From positions 1 through 64,000 of the forward strand of contig NZ_SZVW01000028.1 of the NCBI RefSeq assembly GCF_007655005.1: a stretch of 64,000 bases of DNA. The letters are read 5' to 3'. Both the position numbers and the translations under genes were made by a program. The notes below the pieces were generated by a model that did not search any database, was not told where the DNA came from, and saw nothing but the letters and a program-made list of their open reading frames with translations. This document shows positions 49,072 to 57,578 of this stretch, in pieces; position 1 is the first letter of the stretch, and the number at the start of each line of letters is the position of its first letter. This DNA is from Streptomyces tibetensis (lineage in GTDB: Bacteria; Actinomycetota; Actinomycetes; Streptomycetales; Streptomycetaceae).

Positions 49072-50370
49072 ATGCGCGCTCTCTCCCGCAGGGGAATGCT
49101 CGGACTCGGCGCGGGAGCCGCCGCCGCCGTCTCACTCGCCGGATGCGGCGGTCTCACGGGCTCGGACGACTCCGGCCACGCCGACGGTTCCGGCGGCGAC
49201 TCCGCACAGGGCGGATCGAAGCCGAAGCCGAAGCCCACCGCCCGCCCCATCGGCGACGGATCCACCAGCCACACCGGCAAGCAGCCCCACCAGCCCGCCA
49301 GGCCCGAGCCGCTGGAGCCGGGTCAGACCCCGCCCCAGTTCGTGGTGTTCTCCTGGGACGGCGCCGGTGAGGTCGGCAACGGCCTCTTCCCGCGCTTCCT
49401 GGACCTCGCCAAGGAACACGGCGCGAGCATGACCTTCTTCCTGTCCGGGCTGTACCTGCTGCCCGAGTCGAAGAAGCGTCTCTACGACCCGCCGAACAAC
49501 CCCCGCGGTGCCTCCGACATCGGCTACCTCACCGACGACCACGTCAAGGCGACCCTGAAGAACGTCCACCGGGCCTGGCTGGAGGGCCACGAGATAGGCA
49601 CCCACTTCAACGGTCACTTCTGCGGCGAGTCCCACGGCTCGGTCAAGAACTGGACGCCGCAGCAGTGGCGCAGCGAGATCGACCAGGCGAAGTCCTTCGT
49701 CAAGGAGTGGCGCACCAACACCGGCTGGACCGACCTGCCGTCGCTGCCGTTCGACTACGACAAGGAGCTCGTCGGCGGCCGTACGCCCTGTCTGCTCGGC
49801 CAGGACAACCTGCTGCCCACCGCCCGCGAGCTCGGCTGGCGCTACGACGCCTCCTCGCCCGGCGGCCTCCAGGTCTGGCCCACCAAGCGCCAGGGCATAT
49901 GGGACCTGCCCCTGCAGCAGATACCTTTCCCCGGCCGCGGCTTCGAGGTCCTGTCGATGGACTACAACATGCTGGCCAACCAGTCCCTCGCGACCACGAA
50001 GGCTCCGGCCCACAACTACCCGGGCTGGCGGAAGCAGTCGGCCCAGGCGTACATCCAGGGATTCAAGCGGGCATACGAGACAAACCGGGCACCGCTCTTC
50101 ATCGGCAACCACTTCGAGCAGTGGAACGGCGGCATCTACATGGACGCCGTCGAAGAGGCCTTCAAGCACATCGCGCGCGAGAAGGAGAAGGGCGCGGATG
50201 TGCGTCTCGTCTCCTTCCGGCAGTTCGCCGACTGGCTGGACGTGCAGAAGCCCGAGGTGCTCGACAAGCTCCGTACGCTCGGGGTCGGGCAGCAGCCGGC
50301 CGGTGGCTGGCGGGAGTTCACCGGCCAGCCCGCCACGCCCAGCCGAGAGGCCTCGGGGAACGCCGCCTGA
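49072..50370 (+). CDS. Tat-exported lipoprotein with polysaccharide-deacetylase (NodB)-like fold
   Basis: A 432-residue lipoprotein. Twin-arginine signal with lipobox (RRGMLGLGAGAAAAVSLAGC), then a ~70-residue disordered linker. The NodB-like barrel starts FVVFSWDGAGE near residue 88, with GHEIGTHFNGHFCGE near 178 carrying the HxxxH-type metal site, FDYDKELVGGRTPCLLGQ, and a C-terminal SFRQFADWLD. The canonical TFDDG Asp-Asp reads SWDGAGE, so one acidic residue is missing; it may act on an unusual carbohydrate or be non-catalytic. Precedes the cytochrome c maturation operon. Confidence 0.78.
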   Translation: MRALSRRGMLGLGAGAAAAVSLAGCGGLTGSDDSGHADGSGGDSAQGGSKPKPKPTARPIGDGSTSHTGKQPHQPARPEPLEPGQTPPQFVVFSWDGAGEVGNGLFPRFLDLAKEHGASMTFFLSGLYLLPESKKRLYDPPNNPRGASDIGYLTDDHVKATLKNVHRAWLEGHEIGTHFNGHFCGESHGSVKNWTPQQWRSEIDQAKSFVKEWRTNTGWTDLPSLPFDYDKELVGGRTPCLLGQDNLLPTARELGWRYDASSPGGLQVWPTKRQGIWDLPLQQIPFPGRGFEVLSMDYNMLANQSLATTKAPAHNYPGWRKQSAQAYIQGFKRAYETNRAPLFIGNHFEQWNGGIYMDAVEEAFKHIAREKEKGADVRLVSFRQFADWLDVQKPEVLDKLRTLGVGQQPAGGWREFTGQPATPSREASGNAA

Positions 50371-50436
50371 AATGCGGTTTTCCGCCCGCAAGGGGGGTGG
50401 GCGAGACCCCCAGAACGGGCATGCGAAACTTTTCAC

Positions 50437-51084
50437 ATGAGTGCCGACAGCGCCCCCCAGCGTTCGAACCGCACGACCCGTGCCACCGAGCGCGCCCGAC
50501 GTGTCCGCCGTAGTGCCACCCTGACCGCCGGCCTCGCCGCTGCCGCGCTGCTCGTCACCGCGTGCGGCTCCGGCGGCACCTCCGGCGGGGGCGGCAACAC
50601 CAACTTCGTCACCGGCACCGACGGCGTCGCCACGGCCGCCCAGGGCAAGCGCACCCCGGCACCCGACCTGTCCGGCAAGACCATCGCCGGCAAGACCCTC
50701 GACGTCGCCGACTACAAGGGCAAGGTCGTCGTCCTCAACGTGTGGGGCTCCTGGTGCAACCCCTGCCGCGCCGAGGCCAAGTACTTCGCGAAGGTCTCCA
50801 AGGAGTACGCCGGTAAGGGCGTGCAGTTCGTCGGCATCAACACCCGCGACACCTCCACCGGCGCGGCCCTCGCCTTCGAGAAGGACTGGGGCATCACCTA
50901 CCCCAGCCTCTACGACCCCACGGGCAAGCTGCTGCTGCGCTTCAAGAAGGGCACGCTCAACCCGCAGGCGATCCCCTCCACGCTCATCCTCGACCGGGAC
51001 GGCAAGATCGCGGCCCGCTCCCTGTCCGCGCTCAGCGAGGAACGGCTGCTGAAGATGCTCAAGCCGGTCGTCGCCGAGAAGTGA
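50437..51084 (+). CDS. resA: TlpA/ResA-like thiol-disulfide oxidoreductase (lipoprotein)
   Basis: A 215-residue thioredoxin-fold lipoprotein. Signal peptide ends LLVTAC; the WCNPC active site lies near residues 106-110 (LNVWGSWCNPCRAEAKYF), and the cis-Pro loop AIPSTLILDRDGKIAAR near 180. Proteins of this type reduce apocytochrome c CXXCH cysteines outside the membrane, receiving electrons from CcdA, the next gene. The gap to ccdA is 13 nt. The symbol is by role. Confidence 0.88.
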   Translation: MSADSAPQRSNRTTRATERARRVRRSATLTAGLAAAALLVTACGSGGTSGGGGNTNFVTGTDGVATAAQGKRTPAPDLSGKTIAGKTLDVADYKGKVVVLNVWGSWCNPCRAEAKYFAKVSKEYAGKGVQFVGINTRDTSTGAALAFEKDWGITYPSLYDPTGKLLLRFKKGTLNPQAIPSTLILDRDGKIAARSLSALSEERLLKMLKPVVAEK

Positions 51085-51097
51085 GCGGAGTAGTGAC

Positions 51098-51871
51098 GTG
51101 AGCGCAGTCACCACGCTCGCCGCGGTCGCGGACCCCAACGGCACGGTGCTCAACGGCGCCCTGCTGGTGGCCCTGCCGATCGCGCTGCTCGGCGGACTCG
51201 TCTCCTTCTTCTCGCCGTGCGTCCTGCCGCTGGTGCCCGGTTACCTGTCCTACGTGACGGGGGTCGCCGGCACCGACCTCGCCGAGGCGCGGCGCGGGAG
51301 GATGGTCGCGGGCGCGTCCCTGTTTGTGCTCGGCTTCACCGCCGTGTTCGTCTCCACCGGGGCGCTGTTCGGCTACTTCGGACAGACGCTCCAGGAACAG
51401 CAGGGCGTCCTGTCCAAGGTGCTCGGCGTCCTCATGATCCTCATGGGCGTCTTCTTCATGGGCCTGATGCCCTGGCTCACCCAGCGGGAGTTCCGCTTCC
51501 ACCGGCGGCCCGTGGCCGGGCTGGTGGGCGCGCCCCTGCTCGGCGCGCTGTTCGGCATCGGCTGGACGCCCTGTATCGGCCCCACCCTGGCCTCCGTGCT
51601 GGCCCTCTCCTCCGACCAGGGGAGCGCCGGACGCGGTGCCGTCCTCACCGTCGCGTACTGTCTGGGCCTGGGCGTGCCGTTCGTGCTCGCCGCGGTCGCC
51701 TTCCGCAAGGCCCTCGGAGCCTTCGGCTGGATCAAGCGCCACTACGTCTGGGTGATGCGGATCGGCGGCACCATGATGATCGTGACCGGTCTGCTGCTGC
51801 TGACCGGCGCGTGGGACCGCATCGTGCAGGAGATGCAGGTCTGGTCCGACGGCTTCACTGTGGGGATCTGA
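51098..51871 (+). CDS. ccdA: CcdA-type thiol-disulfide transporter
   Basis: A 257-residue membrane protein with six helices. The two transmembrane Cys are in SFFSPCVLPLVPGYLSYV near residue 43 and GIGWTPCIGPTLASVL near 155, the proline-flanked pairs that carry electrons from cytosolic thioredoxin. GTG 51098. Its stop is 3 nt before resB, placing it in the ResABC system. Confidence 0.94.
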   Translation: MSAVTTLAAVADPNGTVLNGALLVALPIALLGGLVSFFSPCVLPLVPGYLSYVTGVAGTDLAEARRGRMVAGASLFVLGFTAVFVSTGALFGYFGQTLQEQQGVLSKVLGVLMILMGVFFMGLMPWLTQREFRFHRRPVAGLVGAPLLGALFGIGWTPCIGPTLASVLALSSDQGSAGRGAVLTVAYCLGLGVPFVLAAVAFRKALGAFGWIKRHYVWVMRIGGTMMIVTGLLLLTGAWDRIVQEMQVWSDGFTVGI

Positions 51872-51874
51872 TCG

Positions 51875-53620
51875 ATGAGCAAGACCACCGCCTCCGACCC
51901 GGCCCCGTCCGCCGCCGAGGACCAGGAGCTGGGAGACGCCGGCTCCCAGCTGTCCACCGCCCCCAAGGAGGAGGCGCCCAGCCTGCCGTCCATGGGCGTC
52001 GTCGGCTGGGTCCGCTGGTTCTGGCGGCAGCTCACCTCCATGCGGGTCGCTCTGCTGCTGCTCCTGCTGCTCTCCCTCGGCGCGATCCCCGGCTCTCTCA
52101 TCCCGCAGTCGGGCCAGGACGAGACGAAGGTCGCCGACTTCCGCAAGGCCCACCCGACCCTCGGGGACGTCTACGACAAGATCGGCATGTTCCACGTCTA
52201 CAGCTCGGTGTGGTTCTCCGCGATCTACATCCTGCTGTTCGTCTCCCTCATCGGCTGCATCGTGCCCCGCACCTGGCAGTTCGTCGGTCAGCTGCGCGGC
52301 CTGCCGCCCGGCGCGCCCCGGCGGCTGAACCGGCTGCCCGCCCACACCACGTGGCGCACCACCGCCGAACCCGAGCAGGTCCACCAGGCCGCCCTGGCCC
52401 TGCTGAAGAAGCGCCGCTTCCGCACCCACCTCACCGGGGGCGCCGTCGCCGCGGAGAAGGGCTACCTGCGCGAGCTGGGCAACCTCGTCTTCCACATCGC
52501 CCTCATCGTGATGCTGACCGCCTTCGCCTGGGGCCAGCTGTACAAGTCCGAGGGGAACAAGCTGGTCGTCGAGGGTGACGGCTTCTCCAACACCCTCACC
52601 CAGTACGACGACTTCAAGTCCGGCAACCTCTTCACCTCCGACGACCTGGTGCCGTTCAGCTTCAACCTGAAGAAGTTCACCGGCACCTACGAGCGCACCG
52701 GCCCCAACAAGGGCACCCCGCGCGTCTACCAGGCCGGCATCACCTACAGCACGGGCGCCTACGGCAAGGACGAGAACGACACCGTCGAGGTGAACCACCC
52801 GCTGGAGATCGGCGACTCCAAGGTCTACCTCGTCAGCCACGGCTACGCGCCCGTCATCACCGTCCGCGACGCCAAGGGCAAGGTCGTCTTCGACGACGCC
52901 GTACCGCTGCTGCCGCTGGACGCCAACGTCACCTCCTCCGGTGTCGTCAAGGTCCTCGACGGCTACCGCAACGCTCAGGGCAAGAAGGAACAGCTCGGCT
53001 TCAACGCGTTCTTCGTGCCGACCTTCGGCGGCCATGCCAGCGGCACGATGCTGTCGCAGTTCCCCGCACTGGACAATCCGCTGCTCGCGCTGTCCGCCTA
53101 CCACGGCGACCTCGGGGCCGACTCCGGCATCCCGCAGAGCGTGTACCAGATGGACCGGACCAACATGAAGGAGTTCAAGGACTCCCAGGGCAAGCTGTTC
53201 AAGAAGCTGCTGAAGCCCGGGGAGACCATGAAGCTCCCGAACGGCGCCGGTTCGGTCACCTTCGGCAAGGACATCAAGGAGTGGGCCGGCTTCCAGGTCG
53301 TCCAGCAGCCCGGCAGCGGCTGGGCCCTCGCCGGTGCCCTCGCCGCGATCGGCGGCCTCGCCGCCTCCCTGTTCATCCAGCGCCGCCGCGTCTGGGTGCG
53401 CGCGGTCAAGGGCGCCGACGGCGTCACCGTCGTCGAGATGGCCGGCCTCGGCCGCAGCGAGTCCGCCAAGGTCCCCGAGGAACTGGGCCACCTCGCCGGC
53501 GACCTCTACGAGCAGGCACCGGGTGCTCCCGGCCCCGACGCCCCCGCAGATTCCCCCGACCCCGATCAGGAGCCGGGTACCGAACCCCCCGTACCTGCCG
53601 AAGGGGCTGAGAAGCAGTGA
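51875..53620 (+). CDS. resB: ResB (Ccs1) cytochrome c biogenesis protein
   Basis: A 581-residue protein of the System II cytochrome c synthetase. Helices near residues 55-75, 105-130 and 205-225 frame a large external domain (~230-500), closed by a last helix near 490. Conserved text includes RWFWRQLTSMRVALLLLLLL, SVWFSAIYILLFVSLIGCI and GVVKVLDGYRNAQGKKEQLG. The last 40 residues are an acidic Pro-rich tail. It ends in a GTGA overlap with ccsB, so the two membrane subunits are made together. Confidence 0.94.
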   Translation: MSKTTASDPAPSAAEDQELGDAGSQLSTAPKEEAPSLPSMGVVGWVRWFWRQLTSMRVALLLLLLLSLGAIPGSLIPQSGQDETKVADFRKAHPTLGDVYDKIGMFHVYSSVWFSAIYILLFVSLIGCIVPRTWQFVGQLRGLPPGAPRRLNRLPAHTTWRTTAEPEQVHQAALALLKKRRFRTHLTGGAVAAEKGYLRELGNLVFHIALIVMLTAFAWGQLYKSEGNKLVVEGDGFSNTLTQYDDFKSGNLFTSDDLVPFSFNLKKFTGTYERTGPNKGTPRVYQAGITYSTGAYGKDENDTVEVNHPLEIGDSKVYLVSHGYAPVITVRDAKGKVVFDDAVPLLPLDANVTSSGVVKVLDGYRNAQGKKEQLGFNAFFVPTFGGHASGTMLSQFPALDNPLLALSAYHGDLGADSGIPQSVYQMDRTNMKEFKDSQGKLFKKLLKPGETMKLPNGAGSVTFGKDIKEWAGFQVVQQPGSGWALAGALAAIGGLAASLFIQRRRVWVRAVKGADGVTVVEMAGLGRSESAKVPEELGHLAGDLYEQAPGAPGPDAPADSPDPDQEPGTEPPVPAEGAEKQ

Positions 53621-54699
53621 CTCTCGCCGCCGCCACCAATGAAAACCTCGCGAACATCAGCAACGTGCTGATCTACTCCGCGATGGCCGTCTACACCCTG
53701 GCCTTCTTCGCGTACATCGCCGAATGGCTCTTCGGCAGCCGCAGCAAGGTCGCCAGGACCGCCGCCGCGCTCACCACCAAGGCGGACGCCGAGAAGACGG
53801 CCCCGGCCGTCACCGTGAACCAGGCCGGCGGCACCGCCGTGCTGGAGCGGCCGAAGGTCACCGTGCGGGCCGCGTCCGGTCAGCGCGACGTGCCCGACGG
53901 TCCCGGGGCGCACGGCGGGGACGAGCAGGGCGACCTGTACGGCCGGATCGCCATCTCCCTCACGGTCCTCGCCTTCCTTATCGAGTTCGCCGGTGTCCTC
54001 ACCCGCGCCCTGTCGGTGGAACGCGCCCCGTGGGGCAACATGTACGAGTTCAACATCACGTTCTCCACGGTCGCCGTCGGCGTGTACCTCGGGCTGCTGG
54101 CCCTGAAGAAGAACGTGCGCTGGCTCGGCCTGTTCCTGATCACCTCGGTCCTGCTCGACCTGGGCCTCGCGGTCACGGTCCTCTACACCGCCAGCGACCA
54201 GCTGGTCCCGGCCCTGCACTCGTACTGGCTGTACATCCACGTCTCGACGGCGATCTTCTGCGGCGCGGTCTTCTACGTGGGCGCGGTCGCCACGATCCTG
54301 TACCTCTTCAAGGACTCCTACGAGAGCAAGCTCGCGAGCGGCGGCACGCCCGGCACCTTCGCGACCTCCGTCCTGGAGCGGCTGCCCTCCTCCGCCTCCC
54401 TCGACAAGTTCTCCTACCGCGTCAACGCGGCCGTCTTCCCGCTGTGGACGTTCACGATCATCGCGGGCGCCATCTGGGCCGGTGACGCCTGGGGCCGCTA
54501 CTGGGGCTGGGACCCGAAGGAGACCTGGTCGTTCATCACCTGGGTCGCCTACGCCTGCTACCTGCACGCCCGCGCCACCGCCGGCTGGAAGGGCCGCAAG
54601 GCCGCCTACCTGGCCCTCATCGCCTTCGGCTGCTGGCTGTTCAACTACTACGGCGTGAACATCTTCGTCTCCGGCAAGCACTCCTACGCCGGCGTCTAG
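53617..54699 (+). CDS. ccsB: CcsB/CcsA (ResC) heme-handling cytochrome c synthetase subunit
   Basis: A 360-residue membrane protein with eight helices. The Trp-rich heme-binding signature WGRYWGWDPKETWSFITW lies near residue 292, flanked by conserved His in LHSYWLYIHVSTAI and LHARATAGW. It brings heme across the membrane and attaches it, with ResB, to apocytochrome c. The heme it needs comes from genes in this same window (hemA-hemL). Confidence 0.94.
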   Translation: MTLAAATNENLANISNVLIYSAMAVYTLAFFAYIAEWLFGSRSKVARTAAALTTKADAEKTAPAVTVNQAGGTAVLERPKVTVRAASGQRDVPDGPGAHGGDEQGDLYGRIAISLTVLAFLIEFAGVLTRALSVERAPWGNMYEFNITFSTVAVGVYLGLLALKKNVRWLGLFLITSVLLDLGLAVTVLYTASDQLVPALHSYWLYIHVSTAIFCGAVFYVGAVATILYLFKDSYESKLASGGTPGTFATSVLERLPSSASLDKFSYRVNAAVFPLWTFTIIAGAIWAGDAWGRYWGWDPKETWSFITWVAYACYLHARATAGWKGRKAAYLALIAFGCWLFNYYGVNIFVSGKHSYAGV

Positions 54700-54739
54700 A
54701 TCTCGCTGATGTGCCCCGTCCCGACCCCGCCGGGGCGTC

Positions 54740-56152
54740 TCACCGGCGGGCGGCGGGGGCGTGGTCCGCGACCGACGCGATGATGTCGCGCAGCCGGTCG
54801 GCGTACAGCCGCAGGTTCTTGTGCGCGACATCGGTGTCCGGGTAGCGGGCCGCGAACCACAGGCCCTCGTGGAGCCGGGTGACCCAGGCGCAGACCTGGT
54901 CGCCGTACGACACCCGGATCAGGCCGTAGGCGTTGCGCTCGGTCCAGGTCGTGGACTCGGGGATGCCGCGGGCGTCGGCGAACGACACGATCGAGTACAT
55001 GTCGGGGGACGTCGGCCGGAAGTCCGCGCCGAGCAGCCGCAGCACCCGGGCCAGCGGCATCCGGGCCAGCGGCCGGGTGGCGTGCAGCGCGGCGCGTACG
55101 GTCTTCAGCGCGGCGGGGAAGTCGGGCGCCTGGGCGACGGGCACCTCGATCGGCGCGCCGCCGACGTACCAGCCCACCGAGTCCGAGTACGCGGACTTCG
55201 CCCGGGTGTGGAAGGGCACCACCGTCCGGTAGACGGGCTCACCGCCGATCTCGTGGACGATCAGGGCGGTCGCCGCCAGGACCCCGACCAGCGAACCGCC
55301 GTAGGGGCGGCAATACGCCTCGAACGCGGCGGCGGCGTCCGCGTCGACGAGCATCTCGCGCATGAGCTTCTGCGTCGGCAGCCCGCCCTCGGGATCCAGC
55401 CCGAGGTCCACGGGGAAGCTCGGCAGCCGCCCGTCGCAGCGCCGGATGAACTCCCGCCAGCGGGCGACGATCTCGTGGTCCGCGTCGAGCCGGTCCGCGT
55501 CGGCCCGCTCGGCCTCGCAGAAGTCGACGTAGCTGGAGACCGGAGACTGCTCCGGAGCGCGGCCGGTGAGATGGGCGGCGTACAGCTCCTGGATCTCCGC
55601 GGGGATGCGGTAGATGGAGAACGCGTCGACGTTGCTGTGGTCGAAAGCCATGTACACGCTGGTGCTGTCGTCGCGGACGACGGCCGTGTAGATGAGGTTC
55701 GGCCAGCGCAGGGCGTCGGCGGTGGTGTCGAAGCGGTCCTGGAGGTGCTGGGCCAGGGCCTCGGGATCGGTGAACTCGCCGGCGTCCTCGCGGTGCAGGG
55801 AGACGGAGGCCTCATCGAGAGTGAAGCGGCGGATCGAGTCGCCCGGCCCGCCCGCCCAGCGGAAGCCGCTGCGAAGGGTCTCGTGCCGCAGCGTCCAGCC
55901 GCGCAGCGCCTCACCCAGAGCGTCCAGGTCGACCCGCCCCGGGATGTCGAACGCCGCGCCGAGCCAGGTGGGTACGAACAGACCGTCCTCGCGCACGGAC
56001 CGCGCCGTCCGCAGATGCGACTCCTGGATGTAGGCGGGCGGCCTGGAGTCCTCCGGCAGGGCCTTCGCCGTCGCGACGGTGGCCGGGCTGAGCGTCCATT
56101 CGACGAGTCGCCCAGGTCGTACGTCGCAGCGCTGGATGTCAGTCATTCGCAC
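54740..56152 (-). CDS. Stand-alone condensation-domain-like acyltransferase
   Basis: A 470-residue protein of the condensation/CAT superfamily. The active-site motif is FDHSNVDAFS near residue 165: the catalytic second His and the Asp of HHxxxD are kept, the first His is Asp. SVGWYVGG near 315 replaces the structural DFGW. GTG 56152 is preferred because GGAG lies 7 nt upstream. No adenylation or carrier protein is near, so it more likely acylates a small molecule or lipid, like PapA proteins, than makes a peptide. Its 3' end shares 29 identical nt with the minisatellite at 40.5 kb. Confidence 0.78.
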   Translation of the reverse strand: MRMTDIQRCDVRPGRLVEWTLSPATVATAKALPEDSRPPAYIQESHLRTARSVREDGLFVPTWLGAAFDIPGRVDLDALGEALRGWTLRHETLRSGFRWAGGPGDSIRRFTLDEASVSLHREDAGEFTDPEALAQHLQDRFDTTADALRWPNLIYTAVVRDDSTSVYMAFDHSNVDAFSIYRIPAEIQELYAAHLTGRAPEQSPVSSYVDFCEAERADADRLDADHEIVARWREFIRRCDGRLPSFPVDLGLDPEGGLPTQKLMREMLVDADAAAAFEAYCRPYGGSLVGVLAATALIVHEIGGEPVYRTVVPFHTRAKSAYSDSVGWYVGGAPIEVPVAQAPDFPAALKTVRAALHATRPLARMPLARVLRLLGADFRPTSPDMYSIVSFADARGIPESTTWTERNAYGLIRVSYGDQVCAWVTRLHEGLWFAARYPDTDVAHKNLRLYADRLRDIIASVADHAPAARR

Positions 56153-56287
56153 AGGGCGTCTCCGTTCGCAGGTGGGATAGACCCGACCAAAGGAATGGCG
56201 AACCCGCCACCGGCGACACCGGGTGTCGCTACATTTCAATGGAACGGATGGCATCCCGAACGGTGATGCGAACCCCGGACGGTGCGC

Positions 56288-56752
56288 TCAGTTGACGCCG
56301 ATGTCCTCGTTCCACAGATCCGGGTTGCCCGCGATGAAGTCCCGCATCAGGCCGATGCACTCCTCGTCGTCCAGCAGCACGATCTTCACACCGTGCTCGG
56401 CGAGCCAGTCGTGGCCGCCGCGGAAGGTCACGTCCTCCCCGATCAGGACGCGAGAGATGCCGAACTGCCGCACCAGCCCCGAGCAGTACCAGCACGGCGA
56501 CAGGGTCGTCACCATCGTCGTGCCCCGGTAGGAGCGTTGCCGCCCGGCCGCGCGGAAGGCCGCCGTCTCCGCGTGCAGCGACGGATCGCCGTCCTGGACG
56601 CGGCGGTTGTGGCCACGGCCGAGCAGGGTGCCGTCGGCGCCGTACAGCGCGGCACCGATCGGGATGCCGCCCTCGGCGAGCCCGGTGCGGGCCTCCTCGA
56701 CGGCGGTCGTGAGCCATGTGCGCGCCAGTGCCCGGTCCATGACCTCATCCAT
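56288..56752 (-). CDS. Cytosine deaminase, Fcy1/CodA-like zinc nucleoside-deaminase fold
   Basis: A 154-residue zinc deaminase: SLHAETAAFRAAG near residue 62 (zinc His and catalytic Glu) and TLSPCWYCSGLVRQFGI near 93 (zinc Cys pair). EGGIPIGAALYGADGTLLGRGHN and the C-terminal LWNEDIG closely resemble yeast Fcy1 (158 aa), including length, more than TadA. Cytosine or related pyrimidine deamination in salvage is the likely job. It lies 20 nt downstream of the MerR gene, so probably same transcript. Confidence 0.83.
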   Translation of the reverse strand: MDEVMDRALARTWLTTAVEEARTGLAEGGIPIGAALYGADGTLLGRGHNRRVQDGDPSLHAETAAFRAAGRQRSYRGTTMVTTLSPCWYCSGLVRQFGISRVLIGEDVTFRGGHDWLAEHGVKIVLLDDEECIGLMRDFIAGNPDLWNEDIGVN

Positions 56753-56771
56753 GACCCCGCCCGGCCGCTCC

Positions 56772-57497
56772 CTAACCCGCCTCGGCCGCCGTGAGCCGGT
56801 CGAGGTGGGCGTGCAGGGCGCCCGCGCCCTCGATCATGACTCTGGTGCGCGCCGTCAGCGCCTCGCCGCGCGCCGCTACGGCCGCCCGCAGCGCGGTACT
56901 GCCGCCCTCCCGCCGCAGCCCCTCCAGCACCGGCCTGATCTGGTCGAACAGGTAGTGGCTGCGGCGCAGGGTGTGCACGAGCCGGGCGTCGCGCACATCG
57001 GCCGGCTCGTACACCCGGTACCCCGTCCCGCGCTCGCGTCCCGGCGTGAGCAGCCCGGCCCCCTCCCACACCCGCAGCGCCGACGTCCGCACGCCCAGCA
57101 GCGCGGCCACCTCCCCGATGCGCAGCCCGCCCGAGTGCGGCAGCGGGGCGGGCGGCCCGGCCGCGAGCAGTTCCAGGGCCTCGCTCGCCGCCCGCAGTGC
57201 CACCCGCTCCTCGTGCAGCGCGGCATGCGCGGCGTCGAGCAGCGCGAGCGCGCCCGGCACGTCGCCCTCGTGCACGGTCCGCAGGATGTTCGTCGCCGTC
57301 ACCGGCCCGTACCCGCGCATCAGCGTCCGGTACGCCAGCAGCGCGCCGCGGTGCACCTCGCCGAAGACGCGGTAGCCGGACGCGGTCCGCGCGGCCGGCG
57401 GCAGCACGCCGGCGTCCTCGTAATTGCGGATCTGCTGCGTCGACACACCGGCGAGCCGGGCCAGGTCGACGGGGCGGAGGCGACGGTCGTTCATCAT
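56772..57497 (-). CDS. MerR-family regulator with two MerR HTH domains
   Basis: A 241-residue regulator with an unusual tandem structure. The first winged HTH is at ~5-75 (LRPVDLARLAGVSTQQIRNY, SGYRVFGEVHRGAL). The second is at ~125-195 (LRIGEVAALLGVRTSALRVW, GTGYRVYEPADVRDARL). No metal-binding Cys, so a drug- or metabolite-binding type. Two adjacent ATGs (57497, 57494) are possible starts with no ribosome-binding site, suggesting a leaderless message. Divergent from a UvrA2-type gene across 81 nt holding symmetrical TTGAAGG elements. Confidence 0.85.
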   Translation of the reverse strand: MMNDRRLRPVDLARLAGVSTQQIRNYEDAGVLPPAARTASGYRVFGEVHRGALLAYRTLMRGYGPVTATNILRTVHEGDVPGALALLDAAHAALHEERVALRAASEALELLAAGPPAPLPHSGGLRIGEVAALLGVRTSALRVWEGAGLLTPGRERGTGYRVYEPADVRDARLVHTLRRSHYLFDQIRPVLEGLRREGGSTALRAAVAARGEALTARTRVMIEGAGALHAHLDRLTAAEAG

Positions 57498-57556
57498 CGA
57501 TTTGAAGGTTACGGCAAGAGCCAGGCACAAGAGCGGTCAAAAGTCTCAACACCGCA

Positions 57557-57576
57557 CTTCAATGGAAGACTTGAAG
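57557..57576. promoter_or_regulatory. Candidate MerR operator
   Basis: CTTCAATGGAAGACTTGAAG is a perfect 6-bp inverted repeat with an 8-nt spacer, immediately before the UvrA-like start (ATG 57579). The heptamer TTGAAGG recurs at 57502-57508, next to the MerR start. Binding here would control both divergent genes. Confidence 0.5.
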
Positions 57577-57578
57577 GA

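Noticed and set aside
54740..56152. Nonribosomal peptide cluster
   Set aside because: Only one condensation-like protein is present, with a degenerate HHxxxD and no adenylation, thiolation or thioesterase domains nearby.
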